A DNA stretch of 64,000 bases from Hydractinia symbiolongicarpus (GCF_029227915.1 NC_079881.1:26451501-26515500), one strand, 5' to 3'; counted from the stretch's first letter, positions 1 through 12,547 are shown. Numbers and translations: made by a program. Notes: generated by a model not told the origin, from the letters alone.

Positions 1-2593
1 CTTAATGAAAGTGGTTTAATCGCCGGCAAACGAAAACCCGCGATTTCCCGTAAATCCCGGGCTTGGCCATTATAGTCGAATGTATACAAAGAAAGTACCC
101 TGTGAGTAAACTCATTTCCAAAACGATTTTTTAAATTATCTTTTCACCACTAAAACGCATGAGACTTGTAGTTTTCAAAAATGTTTTCATTTTTGATGAG
201 ACACTGAATAAAAGAAGTTTAATCGCCGGCAAACGAAAACCCGCCATTTCCCGTAAATCCCGGGCTTGGCCCGTATAGTCAAAAGTATACAAAGAAAGTA
301 CCCAGGGAGTAAACTCATTTCCCGAACGATTTTTTATATTATTTTTTCACCACTAAAACGCATGAGACTTGTAGTTTTTAAAAATGTTTTCATTTTTGAT
401 GGGACGCTGAATAAAAGAAGTTTAATCGCCGGCAAACAAAAACCCGCGATTTCCCGTAAATCCCGGACTCGGCCCGTATAGTCAAAAGTATACAAAGAAA
501 GTACCCAGGGAGTAAACTCATTTCCCGAACGATTTTTTAAATTATTTTTTCACCACTAAAACGCATGAGACTTGTAGTTTTTAAAAAATGTTTTCATTTT
601 TGATGAGACGCTTGATGAAAGAAGTTTAATCGCCGGCAAACGAAAACCAGCGATTTCCCGTAAATCCAGGGCTTGGCCCGTGTAGCCGAATGTATGCAAA
701 GAAAGTACCCAGGGAGTAAACTCATTTCCTGAACGATTTTTTAAATTTTTTTTTCACCACCAAAACGCATGAGACTTGTAGTTTTCAAAAATGTTTTCAT
801 TTTTGATGAGACGCTTAATGAAAGAGGTTTAATCGCCGTCAAACGAAAACCCGCGATTTCCCGTAAATCCCGGGCTTGGCCCGTATAGTCGAATGTATAC
901 AAAGAAAAAGACCTGTGAGTAAACTCATTTCCAGAACGATTTTTTAAATTACTTTTTTACCACTAAAACGCATAACACTTGTAGCTTTCAAAAATGTTTT
1001 CATTTTTGATGAGACGGTGAATAAAAGAAGTTTAATCGCCGGCAAACGAAAATCCGCGATTTCCTGTAAATCCCGGGCTTGGCTCGTATAGTCAAAAGTA
1101 TACAAAGAAAGTACACAGGGAGTAAACTCATTTCCCGAACGATTTTTTAAATTTTTTTTTCACCACTTAAACGCATGAGACTTGTAGTTTTCAAACTTGT
1201 TTTTATTTTTGATGAGACGCTGAATAAAAGAAGTTTAATCGCCGGCAAACGAAAACCCGCGATTTCCCGTAAATCCCGGACTCGGCCCGTATAGTCAAAA
1301 GTATACAAAGAAAGTACCCAGGAAGTAAACGCATTTCCCAAACGATTTTTTAAATTATTATTTCACCACTAAAGCCCATGAGACTTGTAGTTTTTAAAAA
1401 TGTTTTTATTTTTGATGAGACGCTGAATAAAAGAAGTTTAATCGCCGGCAAACGAAAACCCGCGATTTCCCGTAAATCTCGGACTCGGCCCGTATAGTCA
1501 AAAGTATACAAAGAAAGTACCCAGGGAGTAAACTCATTTCCCGAACGATTTTTTAAATTATTTTTTCACCACCAAAACGCATGAGACTTGTTGTTTTCAA
1601 AAATGTTTTCATTTTTGATGGGACGCTGAATAAAAGAAGTTTAATCGCCGGCAAACAAAAACCCGCAATTTTCCGTAAATCCCGGACTCGGCCCGTATAG
1701 TCAAAAGTATACAAAGAAAGTACCCAGGGAGTAAACTCATTTCCCGAACGATTTTTTAAATTATTTATTCACCACTAAAACGCATGAGACTTGTAGTTTT
1801 TAAAAAATGTTTTTATTTTTGATGAGACGCTTAATGAAAGAAGTTTAATCGCCGGCATACGAAAACCAGCGATTTCCCCTAAATCCAGGGCTTGGCCCGT
1901 GTAGTCGAATGTATGCAAAGAAAGTACCCAGGGAGTAAACTCATTTCCCGAACGATTTTTTAAATTTTTTTTTCACCACCAAAACGCATGAGACTTGTAG
2001 CTTTCAAAAATGTTTTCATTTTTAATGAGACGCTTAATGAAAGAGGTTTAATCGCCGGCAAACGAAAACCAGCGATTTCCCCTAAATCCAGGGCTTGCCC
2101 GTGTAGTCGAATGTTTGCAAAGAAAGTACCCAGGGAGTAAACTCATTTCCCGAACGATTTTTTAAATTTTTTTTTCACCACTAAAACGCATAAGACTTGT
2201 AGTTTTCAAAAATGTTTCCATTTTTGATGAGACTCTTAATGAAAGAGGTTTAATCGCCGGCAAACAAAAACCCGCGATTTCCCGTAAATCCCGGGCTGAG
2301 CCCGTATAGTGGAATGCATACAAAGAAAAAGCCCTGTGAGTAAACTCATTTCCAGAACGATTTTTAAATTACTTTTTCACCACTAAAACGCATAACACTT
2401 GTGGTTTTGAAAAATGTTTTCATTTGTGATGAGACGCTGAATAAAAGAAGTTTAATCGCCGGCAAACGAAAACCCGCGATTTCCCGTAAATCCCGGGCTT
2501 GGCTCGTATAGTCAAAAGTATACAAAGAAAGTACACAGTGAGTAAACTCATTTCCCGAACGATTTTTTAAATTTCTTTTCACCACTAAAACAC
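1..2593 (+). repeat. Mixed satellite segment at the left edge
   Basis: About 13 monomers of K, G, N-like and CCAGCGATTTCCCC-bearing types, with no simple internal higher-order period seen. The first 470 bp match 6698-7170 at an offset of 6697 and are also close to 24.93-25.42 kb. The part from about 1.8 kb on matches 18.0-19.1 kb (offset 16210 at 2364 and 2701), except that the left copy has one extra monomer near 1.9-2.1 kb. No non-satellite sequence was seen. Confidence 0.75.
266..468 (+). repeat. Reference monomer, type K (203 bp)
   Basis: One monomer in the phase used here, starting at TTGGCCCGTATAG. Diagnostic words are TCAAAAGTATACAAAG and GTACCCAGGGAG. A consensus-like copy counts to about 38% GC with 12 CpG. 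GTATAC lies at unit positions 20-25, an AT-rich centre with T-runs at about 63-82, GCCGGC at 163-168 and CCCGGG at 197-202 of a consensus copy. The last 45 bp hold seven of the CpGs. Type K is the commonest background type across the whole window, often alternating with type G. Confidence 0.9.
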
Positions 2594-2700
2594 ATGAGAC
2601 TTGTAGTTTTCAAACTTGTTTTCATTTTTGATGAGACGCTGAATAAAAGAAGTTTAATCGCCGGCAAACGAAAACCCGCGATTTCCCGTAAATCCCAGGC

Positions 2701-2903
2701 TTGGCCCGTATAGTTGAATGTATACAAAGAAAGTACACAAGAAGTAAACTGATTTCCCGAACGATTTTTCAAATTATTTCTGCACCACTAGAACGAATGA
2801 GACTTGTAGTTTTCAAAAATGTTTTCATTTTTAATGAGACGATTAATGAAAGAGGTTTAATCGCCGGTAAACGAAAACCCGCGATTTCCCGTAAATCCCG
2901 GGC
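2701..2903 (+). repeat. Reference monomer, type H (203 bp)
   Basis: A distinct monomer type with linked diagnostic bases: TTGAATGTATACAAAG, GTACACAAGAAGT (usually ACACAAGGAGT), AACTGATTTCC, then TTTCTGCACCACTAGAACG and AATGAGACGATTAATG. These differences travel together in dozens of copies from 2.7 to 29.4 kb. From 39.7 to 47.4 kb a related form carries TATATAAAG and CCCAAGGAG. A subgroup has ATGAATG in place of TTGAATG (5543, 8180, 10811, 13443, 15675, 19519 and others). Linked changes of this kind define a subfamily and make it a good marker for tracking higher-order units. Confidence 0.85.
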
Positions 2904-3106
2904 TTGTCCCGTATAGTCGAATGTATACAAAGAAAGTACCCTGTGAGTAAACTCATTTCCAGAACGATGTTTTAAATTATTTTTTCACCACTAAAACACA
3001 TGAGACTTGTAGTTTTCAAAAATGTTTTCATTTTTGATGAGACGCTTAATGAAAGAGGTTTAATCGCCGGCAAACGAAAACCCGCGATTTCCCGTAAATC
3101 CCGGGC
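2904..3106 (+). repeat. Reference monomer, type G (203 bp)
   Basis: Type G starts TTGTCCCGTATAGTCGAATG and carries GTACCCTGTGAGT with TTTCCAGAACGATGTTTT. In the left arm it usually follows a type H monomer directly, as here and near 3919, 4934, 8383, 11014, 13646 and 15878. The H-G pair is therefore an old linked module inside the larger units. In the right arm a sister form has TTCCAAAACGATTTTTTAAA. Confidence 0.85.
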
Positions 3107-3309
3107 TTGGCCCGTATAGTCGAATGTATCCAAAGAAAAAGCCCTGTGAGTAAACTCATTTCCAGAACGATTTTTTAAATTACTTTTTCACCACTAAAAC
3201 GCATAACACTTGTGGTTTTCAAAAATGTTTTCATTTTTGATGAGACGCTGAATAAAAGAAGTTTAATCGCCGGCAAACGAAAACCCGCGATTTCCCGTAA
3301 ATCCCGGGC
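3107..3309 (+). repeat. Reference monomer, type N (203 bp)
   Basis: Type N carries TCGAATGTATCCAAAG, AAAAAGCCCTGTGAG and, past the AT-rich centre, GCATAACACTTGTGGTTTTC. It usually follows type G in the left arm, giving an H-G-N order followed by one or more K-like units. The same type appears near 33.40 and 38.0 kb with the later part changed to CATAACACTTGTAG. It is not noticed beyond about 38.2 kb. Confidence 0.82.
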
Positions 3310-5451
3310 TTGGCACGTATAGTCAAAAGTATACAAAGAAAGTACACAGCGAGTAAACTCATTTCCCGAACGATTTTTAAAATTTTTTTTTCACCACTAA
3401 AACACATGAGACTTGTAGTTTTTAAAAATGTTTTTATTTTTGATAAGACGCTGAATAAAAGAAGTTTAATCGCCGGCAAACGAAAACCCGCGATTTCCCG
3501 TAAATCTCGGACTCGGCCCGTATAGTCAAAAGTATACAAAGAAAGTACCCAGGGAGTAAACTCATTTCCCGAACGATTTTTTAAATTATTTTTTCACCAC
3601 TAAAACGCATGAGACTTGTAGTTTTCAAACTTGTTTTCATTTTTGATGAGACGCTGAATAAAAGAAGTTTAATCGCCGGCAAACGAAAACCCGCGATTTC
3701 CCGTAAATCCCAGGCTTGGCCCGTATAGTTGAATGTATACAAAGAAAGTACACAAGAAGTAAACTGATTTCCCGAACGATTTTTCAAATTATTTCTGCAC
3801 CACTAGAACGAATGAGACTTGTAGTTTTCAAAAATGTTTTCATTTTTAATGAGACGATTAATGAAAGAGGTTTAATCGCCGGTAAACGAAAACCCGCGAT
3901 TTCCCGTAAATCCCGGGCTTGTCCCGTATAGTCGAATGTATACAAAGAAAGTACCCTGTGAGTAAACTCATTTCCAGAACGATGTTTTAAATTATTTTTT
4001 CACCACTAAAACACATGAGACTTGTAGTTTTCAAAAATGTTTTCATTTTTGATGAGACGCTTAATGAAAGAGGTTTAATCGCCGGCAAACGAAAACCCGC
4101 GATTTCCCGTAAATCCCGGGCTTGGCCCGTATAGTCGAATGTATCCAAAGAAAAAGCCCTGTGAGTAAACTCATTTCCAGAACGATTTTTTAAATTACTT
4201 TTTCACCACTAAAACGCATAACACTTGTGGTTTTCAAAAATGTTTTCATTTTTGATGAGACGCTGAATAAAAGAAGTTTAATCGCCGGCAAACGAAAACC
4301 CGCGATTTCCCGTAAATCCCGGGCTTGGCACGTATAGTCAAAAGTATACAAAGAAAGTACACAGGGAGTAAACTCATTTCCCGAACGATTTTTTAAATTT
4401 TTTTTTCACCACTAAAACACATGAGACTTGTAGTTTTTAAAAATGTTTTTATTTTTGATAAGACGCTGAATAAAAGAAGTTTAATCGCCGGCAAACGAAA
4501 ACCCGCGATTTCCCGTAAATCTCGGACTCGGCCCGTATAGTCAAAAGTATACAAAGAAAGTACCCAGGGAGTAAACTCATTTCCCGAACGATTTTTTAAA
4601 TTATTTTTTCACCACTAAAACGCATGAGACTTATAGTTTTCAAACTTGTTTTCATTTTTGATGAGACGCTGAATAAAAGAAGTTTAATCGCCGGCAAACG
4701 AAAACCCGCGATTTCCCGTAAATCCCAGGCTTGGCCCGTATAGTTGAATGTATACAAAGAAAGTACACAAGGAGTAAACTGATTTCCCGAACGATTTTTC
4801 AAATTATTTCTGCACCACTAGAACGAATGAGACTTGTAGTTTTCAAAAATGTTTTCATTTTTAATGAGACGATTAATGAAAGAGGCTTAATCGCCGGTAA
4901 ACGAAAACCCGCGATTTCCCGTAAATCCCGGGCTTGTCCCGTATAGTCGAATGTATACAAAGAAAGTACCCTGTGAGTAAACTCAATTCCAGAACGATGT
5001 TTTAAATTATTTTTTCACCACTAAAACACATGAGACTTGTAGTTTTCAAAAATGTTTTCATTTTTGATGAGACGCTTAATGAAAGAGGTTTAATCGCCGG
5101 CAAACGAAAACCCGCGATTTCCCGTAAATCCCGGGCTTGGCCCGTATAGTCGAATGTATCCAAAGAAAAAGCCCTGTGAGTAAACTCATTTCCAGAACGA
5201 TTTTTTAAATTACTTTTTCACCACTAAAACGCATAACACTTGTGGTTTTCAAAAATAATTTCATTTTTGATGAGACGCTGAATAAAAGAAGTTTAATCGC
5301 CGGCAAACGAAAACCCGCGATTTCCCGTAAATCCCGGGCTTAGCACGTATAGTCAAAAGTATACAAAGAAAGTACACAGGGAGTAAACTCATTTCCCGAA
5401 CGATTTTTTAAATTTTTTTTTCACCACTAGAACACATGAGACTTGTAGTTT

Positions 5452-7284
5452 TCAAACTTGTTTTCATTTTTGATGAGACGCTGAATAAAAGAAGTTTAAT
5501 CGCCGGCAAACGAAAATCCGCGATTTCCCGTAAATCCCAGGCTTGGCCCGTATAGATGAATGTATACAAAGAAAGTACACAAGGAGTAAACTGATTTCCC
5601 GAACGATTTTTCAAATTATTTCTGCACCACTAGAACGAATGAGACTTGTAGTTTTCAAAAATGTTTTCATTTTTAATGAGACGCTTAATGAAAGAGGCTT
5701 AATTGCCGGTAAACGAAAACCCGCGATTTCCCGTAAATCCGGGCTTGTCCCGTATAGTCAAATGTATACAAAGAAAGTACCCTGTGAGTAAACTCATTTC
5801 CAGAACGATGTTTTAAATTATCTTTTCACCACTAAAGCCCATGAGACTTGTAGTTTTTAAAAATGTTTTTATTTTTGATGAGACGCTGAATAAAAGAAGT
5901 TTAATCGCCGGCAAACGAAAACCCGCGATTTCCCGTAAATCTCGGACTCGGCCCGTATAGTCAAAAGTATACAAAGAAAGTACCCAGGGAGTAAACTCAT
6001 TTCCCGAACGATTTTTTAAATTATTTTTTCACCACTAAAACGCATGAGACTTGTAGTTTTCAAAAATGTTTTCATTTTTAATGAGACGCTTAATGAAAGA
6101 GGTTTAATCGCCGGTAAACGAAAACCCGCGATTTCCCGTAAATCCCGGGCTTGTCCCGTATAGTCGAATGTATACAAAGAAAGTACCCTGTGAGTAAACT
6201 CATTTCCAGAACGATGTTTTAAATTATCTTTTCACCACTAAAGCCCAGGAGACTTGTAGTTTTTAAAAATGTTTTCATTTTTGATGAGACGCTGAATAAA
6301 AGAAGTTTAATCGCCGGCAAACGAAAACCCGCGATTTCCCGTAAATCCCGGACTCAACCCGTATAGGCAAAAGTATACAAAGAAAGTAGCCAGGGAGTAA
6401 ACGCATTTCCCAAACGATTTTTTAAATTATTATTTCACCACTAAAGCCCATGAGACTTGTAGTTTTTAAAAATGTTTTTATTTTTGATGAGACGCTGAAT
6501 AAAAGAAGTTTAATCGCCGGCAAACGAAAACCCGCGATTTACCGTAAATCTCGGACTCGGCCCGTATAGTCAAAAGTATACAAAGAAAGTACCCAGGGAG
6601 TAAACTCATTTCCCGAACGATTTTTTAAATTATTTTTTCACCACTAAAACGCATGAGACTTGTAGTTTTCAGAAATGTTTTCATTTTTGATGAGACGCTT
6701 AATGAAAGTGGTTTAATCGCCGGCAAACGAAAACCCGCGATTTCCCGTAAATCCCGGGCTTGGCCCGTATAGTCGAATGTATACAAAGAAAGTACCCTGT
6801 GAGTAAACTCATTTCCAAAACGATTTTTTAAATTATCTTTTCACCACTAAAACGCATGAAACGTGTAGTTTTCAAAAATGTTTTCATTTTTGATGAGACA
6901 CTGAATAAAAGAAGTTTAATCGCCGGCAAACGAAAACCCGCCATTTCCCGTAAATCCCGGGCTTGGCCCGTATAGTCAAAAGTATACAAACAAAGTACCC
7001 AGGGAGTAAACTCATTTCCCGAACAATTTTTTATATTATTTTTTCACCACTAAAACGCATGAGACTTGTAGTTTTCAAAAATGTTTTCATTTTTGATGGG
7101 ACGCTGAATAAAAGAAGTTTAATCGCCGGCAAACGAAAACCAGCGATTTCCCATAAATCCCGGGCTTGGCCTGTATAGTGGAATGCATACAAAGAAAAAG
7201 CCCTGTGAGTAAACTCATTTCCAGAACGATTTTTTAAATTACTTTTTCACCACTAAAACGCATAACACTTGTGGTTTTCAAAAA
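5452..7284 (+). repeat. Satellite block shared with 23.7-25.4 kb
   Basis: The block opens with an ATGAATG type H unit at 5543 followed by a G unit that has lost one C (AAATCCGGGCTTG near 5734). The same one-base loss is seen near 19.71 and 23.97 kb, and a related one near 21.54 kb. Order and variants match 23.69-25.42 kb at an offset of 18236-18237. After about 7.17 kb the match ends and N-like units with GTGGAATGCATAC follow. Confidence 0.75.
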
Positions 7285-10200
7285 TGTTTTCATTTTTGAT
7301 GAGACGCTTAATGAAAGAGGTTTAATTGCCGGCAAACGAAAACCAGCGATTTCCCGTAAATCCCGGGCTTGGCCCGTATAGTGGGATGCATACAAAGAAA
7401 AAGCCCTGTGAGTAAACTCATTTCCAGAACGATTTTTTAAATTACTTTTTCACCACTAGAACGAATGAGACTTGTAGTTTTCAAAAATGTTTTCATTTTT
7501 AATGAGACGATTAATGAAAGAGGTTTAATCGCCGGTAAACGAAAACCCGCGATTTCCCGTAAATCCCGAGCTTGTCCCGTATAGTCGAATGTATACAAAG
7601 AAAGTACCCTGTGAGTAAACTCATTTCCAGAACGATGTTTTAAATTATTTTTTCACCACTAAAACACATGAGACTTGTAGTTTTCAAAAATGTTTTCATT
7701 TTTGATGAGACGCTTAATGAAAGAGGTTTAATCGCCGGCAAACGAAAACCCGCGATTTCCCGTAAATCCCGGGCTTGGCCCGTATAGTCGAATCTATCCA
7801 AAGAAAAAGCCCTGTGAGTAAACTCATTTCCAGAACGATTTTTTAAATTACTTTTTCACCACTAAAACGCATAACACTTGTGGTTTTCAAAAATGTTTTC
7901 ATTTTTGATGAGACGCTGAATAAAAGAAGTTTAATCGCCGGCAAACGAAAACCCGCGATTTCCCGTAAATCCCGGGCTTGGCACGTATAGTCAATGTATA
8001 CAAAGAAAGTACACAGGGAGTAAACTCATTTCCCGAACGATTTTTTAAATTTTTTTTTCACCACTAAAACAAATGAGACTTGTAGTTTTTAAACTTGTTT
8101 TCATTTTTGATGAGACGCTGAATAAAAGAAGTTTAATCGCCGGCAAACGAAAACCCGCGATTTCCCGTAAATCCCAGGCTTGGCCCGTATAGATGAATGT
8201 ATACAAAGAAAGTACACAAGGAGTAAACTGATTTCCCGAACGATTTTTCAAATTATTTCTGCACCACTAGAACGAATGAGACTTGTAGTTTTCAAAAATG
8301 TTTTCATTTTTAATGAGACGCTTAATGAAAGAGGCTTAATCGCCGGTAAACGAAAACCCGCAATTTCCCGTAAATCCCGGGCTTGTCCCGTATAGTCGAA
8401 TGTATACAAAGAAAGTACCCTGTGAGTAAACTCATTTCCAGAACGATGTTTTAAATTATCTTTTCACCACTAAAGCCCATGAGACTTGTAGTTTTTAAAA
8501 ATGTTTTCATTTTTGATGAGACGCTGAATAAAAAAAGGGCAAACGAAAACCCGCGATTTCCCGTAAATCCCGGACTCGACCCGTATAGTCAAAAGTATAC
8601 AAAAAAAGTACCCAGGGAGTAAACTCATTTCCCGAACGATTTTTTAAATTATTTTTTCACCACTAAAACGCACGAGACTTGTAGTTTTCAAAAATGTTTT
8701 CATTTTTGATGAGACGCTGAATAAAAGAAGTTTAATCGCCGGCAAACGAAAACCCGCCATTTCCTGTAAACCCCGGACTCGGCCCGCATAGTCAAAAGTA
8801 TACAAAGAAAGTACCCAGGGAGTAAACTCATTTCCCGAGCGATTTTTTAAATTATCTTTTCACCACTAAAGCCCATGAGACTTGTAGTTTTTAAAAATGT
8901 TTTCATTTTTGATGAGACGCTGAATAAAAAAAGTTTAATCGCCGGCAAACGAAAACCCGCGATTTCCCGTAAATCCCGGACTCGACCCGTATAGTCAAAA
9001 GTATACAAAAAAAGTACCCAGGGAGTAAACTCATTTCCCGAACGATTTTTTAAATTATTTTTTCACCACTAAAACGCATGAGACTTGTAGTTTTCATAAA
9101 TGTTTTCATTTTTGATGAGACGCTGAATAAAAGAAGTTTAATCGCCGGCAAACGAAAACCCGCCATTTCCTGTAAACCCCGGACTCGGCCCGCATAGTCA
9201 AAAGTATACAAAGAAAGTACCCAGGGAGTAAACTCATTTCCGAGCGATTTTTTTTTAAATTATTTTTTCACCACTAAAACGCATGAGACTTGTAGTTTTC
9301 AAAAATGTTTTCATTTTTGATGAGACGCTGAATAAAAGAAGTTTAATCGCCGGCAAACGAAAACCCGCGATTTCCCGTAAATCCCGGGCTTGGCTCGTAT
9401 AGTCAAAAGTATACAAAGAAAGTACACAGGGAGTAAACTCATTTCCCGAACGATTTTTTAAATTATTTTTTCACCACTAAAACGCATGAGACTTGTAGTT
9501 TTCAAAAATGTTTTCATTTTTGATGAGACACTGAATAAAAGAAGTTTAATCGCCGGCAAACGAAAACCCGCCATTTCCCGTAAATCCCGGGCTTGGCCCG
9601 TATAGTCAAAAGTATACAAAGAAAGTACCCAGGGAGTAAACTCATTTCCCGAACGATTTTTTATATTATTTTTTCACCACTAAAACGCATGAGACTTGTA
9701 GTTTTCAAAAATGTTTTCATTTTTGATGGGACGCTGAATAAAAGAAGTTTAATCGCCGGCAAACAAAAACCCGCGATTTCCCGTAAATCACGGACTCGGC
9801 CCGTATAGTCAAAAGTATACAAAGAAAGTACCCAGGGAGTAAACTCATTTCCCGAACGATTTTTTAAATTATTTATTCAACACTAAAACGCATGAGACTT
9901 GTAGTTTTTAAAAAATGTTTTCATTTTTGATGAGACGCTTAATGAAAGAGGTTTAATTGCCGGCAAACGAAAACCAGCGATTTCCCGTAAATCCCGGGCT
10001 TGGCCCGTATAGTGGAATGCATACAAAGAAAAAGCCCTGTGAGTAAACTCATTTCCAGAACGATTTTTTAAATTACTTTTTCACCACTAGAACGAATGAG
10101 ACTTGTAGTTTTCAAAAATGTTTTCATTTTTAATGAGACGATTAATGAAAGAGGTTTAATCGCCGGTAAACGAAAACCCGCGATTTCCCGTAAATCCCGA

Positions 10201-12547
10201 GCTTGTCCCGTATAGTCGAATGTATACAAAGAAAGTACCCTGTGAGTAAACTCATTTCCAGAACGATGTTTTAAATTATTTTTTCACCACTAAAACACAT
10301 GAGACTTGTAGTTTTCAAAAATGTTTTCATTTTTGATGAGACGCTTAATGAAAGAGGTTTAATCGCCGGCAAACGAAAACCCGCGATTTCCCGTAAATCC
10401 CGGGCTTGGCCCGTATAGTCGAATGTATCCAAAGAAAAAGCCCTGTGAGTAAACTCATTTCCAGAACGATTTTTTAAATTACTTTTTCACCACTAAAACG
10501 CATAACACTTGTGGTTTTCAAAAATGTTTTCATTTTTGATGAGACGCTGAATAAAAGAAGTTTAATCGCCGGCAAACGAAAACCCGCGATTTCCCGTAAA
10601 TCCCGGGCTTGGCACGTATAGTCAATGTATACAAAGAAAGTACACAGGGAGTAAACTCATTTCCCGAACGATTTTTTAAATTTTTTTTTCACTACTAAAA
10701 CAAATGAGACTTGTAGTTTTTAAACTTGTTTTCATTTTTGATGAGACGCTGAATAAAAGAAGTTTAATCGCCGGCAAACGAAAACCCGCGATTTCCCGTA
10801 AATCCCAGGCTTGGCCCGTATAGATGAATGTATACAAAGAAAGTACACAAGGAGTAAACTGATTTCCCGAACGATTTTTCAAATTATTTCTGCACCACTA
10901 GAACGAATGAGACTTGTAGTTTTCAAAAATGTTTTCATTTTTAATGAGACGCTTAATGAAAGAGGCTTAATCGCCGGTAAACGAAAACCCGCAATTTCCC
11001 GTAAATCCCGGGCTTGTCCCGTATAGTCGAATAAATACAAAGAAAGTACCCTGTGAGTAAACTCATTTCCAGAACGATGTTTTAAATTATCTTTTCACCA
11101 CTAAAGCCCATGAGACTTGTAGTTTTTAAAAATGTTTTCATTTTTGATGAGACGCTGAATAAAAAAAGGGCAAACGAAAACCCGCGATTTCCCGTAAATC
11201 CCGGACTCGACCCGTATAGTCAAAAGTATACAAAAAAAGTACCCAGGGAGTAAACTCATTTCCCGAACGATTTTTTAAATTATTTTTTCACCACTAAAAC
11301 GCACGAGACTTGTAGTTTTCAAAATCGTTTTCATTTTTGATGAGACGCTGAATAAAAGAAGTTTAATCGCCGGCAAACGAAAACCCGCCATTTCCTGTAA
11401 ACCCCGGACTCGGCCCGCATAGTCAAAAGTATACAAAGAAAGTACCCAGGGAGTAAACTCATTTCCCGAGCGATTTTTTAAATTATCTTTTCACCACTAA
11501 AGCCCATGAGACTTGTAGTTTTTAAAAATGTTTTCATTTTTGATGAGACGCTGAATAAAAAAAGTTTAATCGCCGGCAAACGAAAACCCGCGATTTCCCG
11601 TAAATCCCGGACTCGACCCGTATAGTCAAAAGTATACAAAAAAAGTACCCAGGGAGTAAACTCATTTCCCGAACGATTTTTTAAATTATTTTTTCACCAC
11701 TAAAACGCATGAGACTTGTAGTTTTCATAAATGTTTTCATTTTTGATGAGACGCTGAATAAAAGAAGTTTAATCGCCGGCAAACGAAAACCCGCCATTTC
11801 CTGTAAACCCCGGACTCGGCCCGCATAGTCAAAAGTATACAAAGAAAGTACCCAGGGAGTAAACTCATTTCCCGAGCGATTTTTTTTTAAATTATTTTTT
11901 CACCACTAAAACGCATGAGACTTGTAGTTTTCAAAAATGTTTTCATTTTTGATGAGACGCTGAATAAAAGAAGTTTAATCGCCGGCAAACGAAAACCCGC
12001 GATTTCCCGTAAATCCCGGGCTTGGCTCGTATAGTCAAAAGTATACAAAGAAAGTACACAGGGAGTAAACTCATTTCCCGAACGATTTTTTAAATTATTT
12101 TTTCACCACTAAAACGCATGAGACTTGTAGTTTTCAAAAATGTTTTCATTTTTGATGAGACACTGAATAAAAGAAGTTTAATCGCCGGCAAACGAAAACC
12201 CGCCATTTCCCGTAAATCCCGGGCTTGGCCCGTATAGTCAAAAGTATACAAAGAAAGTACCCAGGGAGTAAACTCATTTCCCGAACGATTTTTTATATTA
12301 TTTTTTCACCACTAAAACGCATGAGACTTGTAGTTTTCAAAAATGTTTTCATTTTTGATGGGACGCTGAATAAAAGAAGTTTAATCGCCGGCAAACAAAA
12401 ACCCGCGATTTCCCGTAAATCACGGACTCGGCCCGTATAGTCAAAAGTATACAAAGAAAGTACCCAGGGAGTAAACTCATTTCCCGAACGATTTTCTAAA
12501 TTATTTATTCAACACTAAAACGCATGAGACTTGTAGTTTTTAAAAAA
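7285..12547 (+). repeat. 13-monomer higher-order repeat, about 2631 bp, two copies
   Basis: Copy 1 is about 7285-9915 and copy 2 about 9916-12547. Landmarks repeat at constant offset: TTTAATTGCC at 7321 and 9952; the ATGAATG H unit at 8180 and 10811; the K unit at 6963 (just outside copy 1), 9593 and 12225. A 10-bp deletion (AAAAAAAGGGCAAACG) marks both copies at 8537 and 11168. Few differences were seen, among them AAAAATG versus AAAATCG near 8690/11320 and a one-base difference near 9240/11870. The unit ends at about 12.55 kb, where CCAGCGATTTCCCC follows instead. Confidence 0.88.
8530..8545 (+). repeat. 10-bp deletion marker, copy 1
   Basis: AAAAAAAGGGCAAACG replaces the usual run through GTTTAATCGCCGGC. 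The monomer from 8383 to 8575 is therefore 193 bp rather than 203. The same deletion is at 11161-11176 and 16836-16851, and serves as a tag for descent of the 13-monomer unit. Confidence 0.85.

Larger units (their letters stand above)
2594..5451 (+). repeat. 5-monomer higher-order repeat, 1015 bp, about 2.8 copies
   Basis: Type H units recur at 2701, 3716 and 4731, exactly 1015 bp apart, with the same following order G, N, K-like, K. Copy 1 runs about 2594-3608, copy 2 about 3609-4623 and partial copy 3 about 4624-5451. The left limit is where 2591 and 3606 differ just before TGAGACTTGTAG. Copy 3 breaks off where the CAAACTTG form replaces the TTTAAAAATG form. Only scattered substitutions were noticed between copies, so this is a fairly recent expansion. 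Confidence 0.85.

Noticed and set aside
266-468. CENP-B box
   Set aside because: The nearest word, CCCGTATAGTCGAATG on the plus strand, has CCCG and CGAA one base too close for the NTTCGNNNNANNCGGGN pattern (reverse complement), and K units lack CGAA there. No strict match was seen in the consensus.
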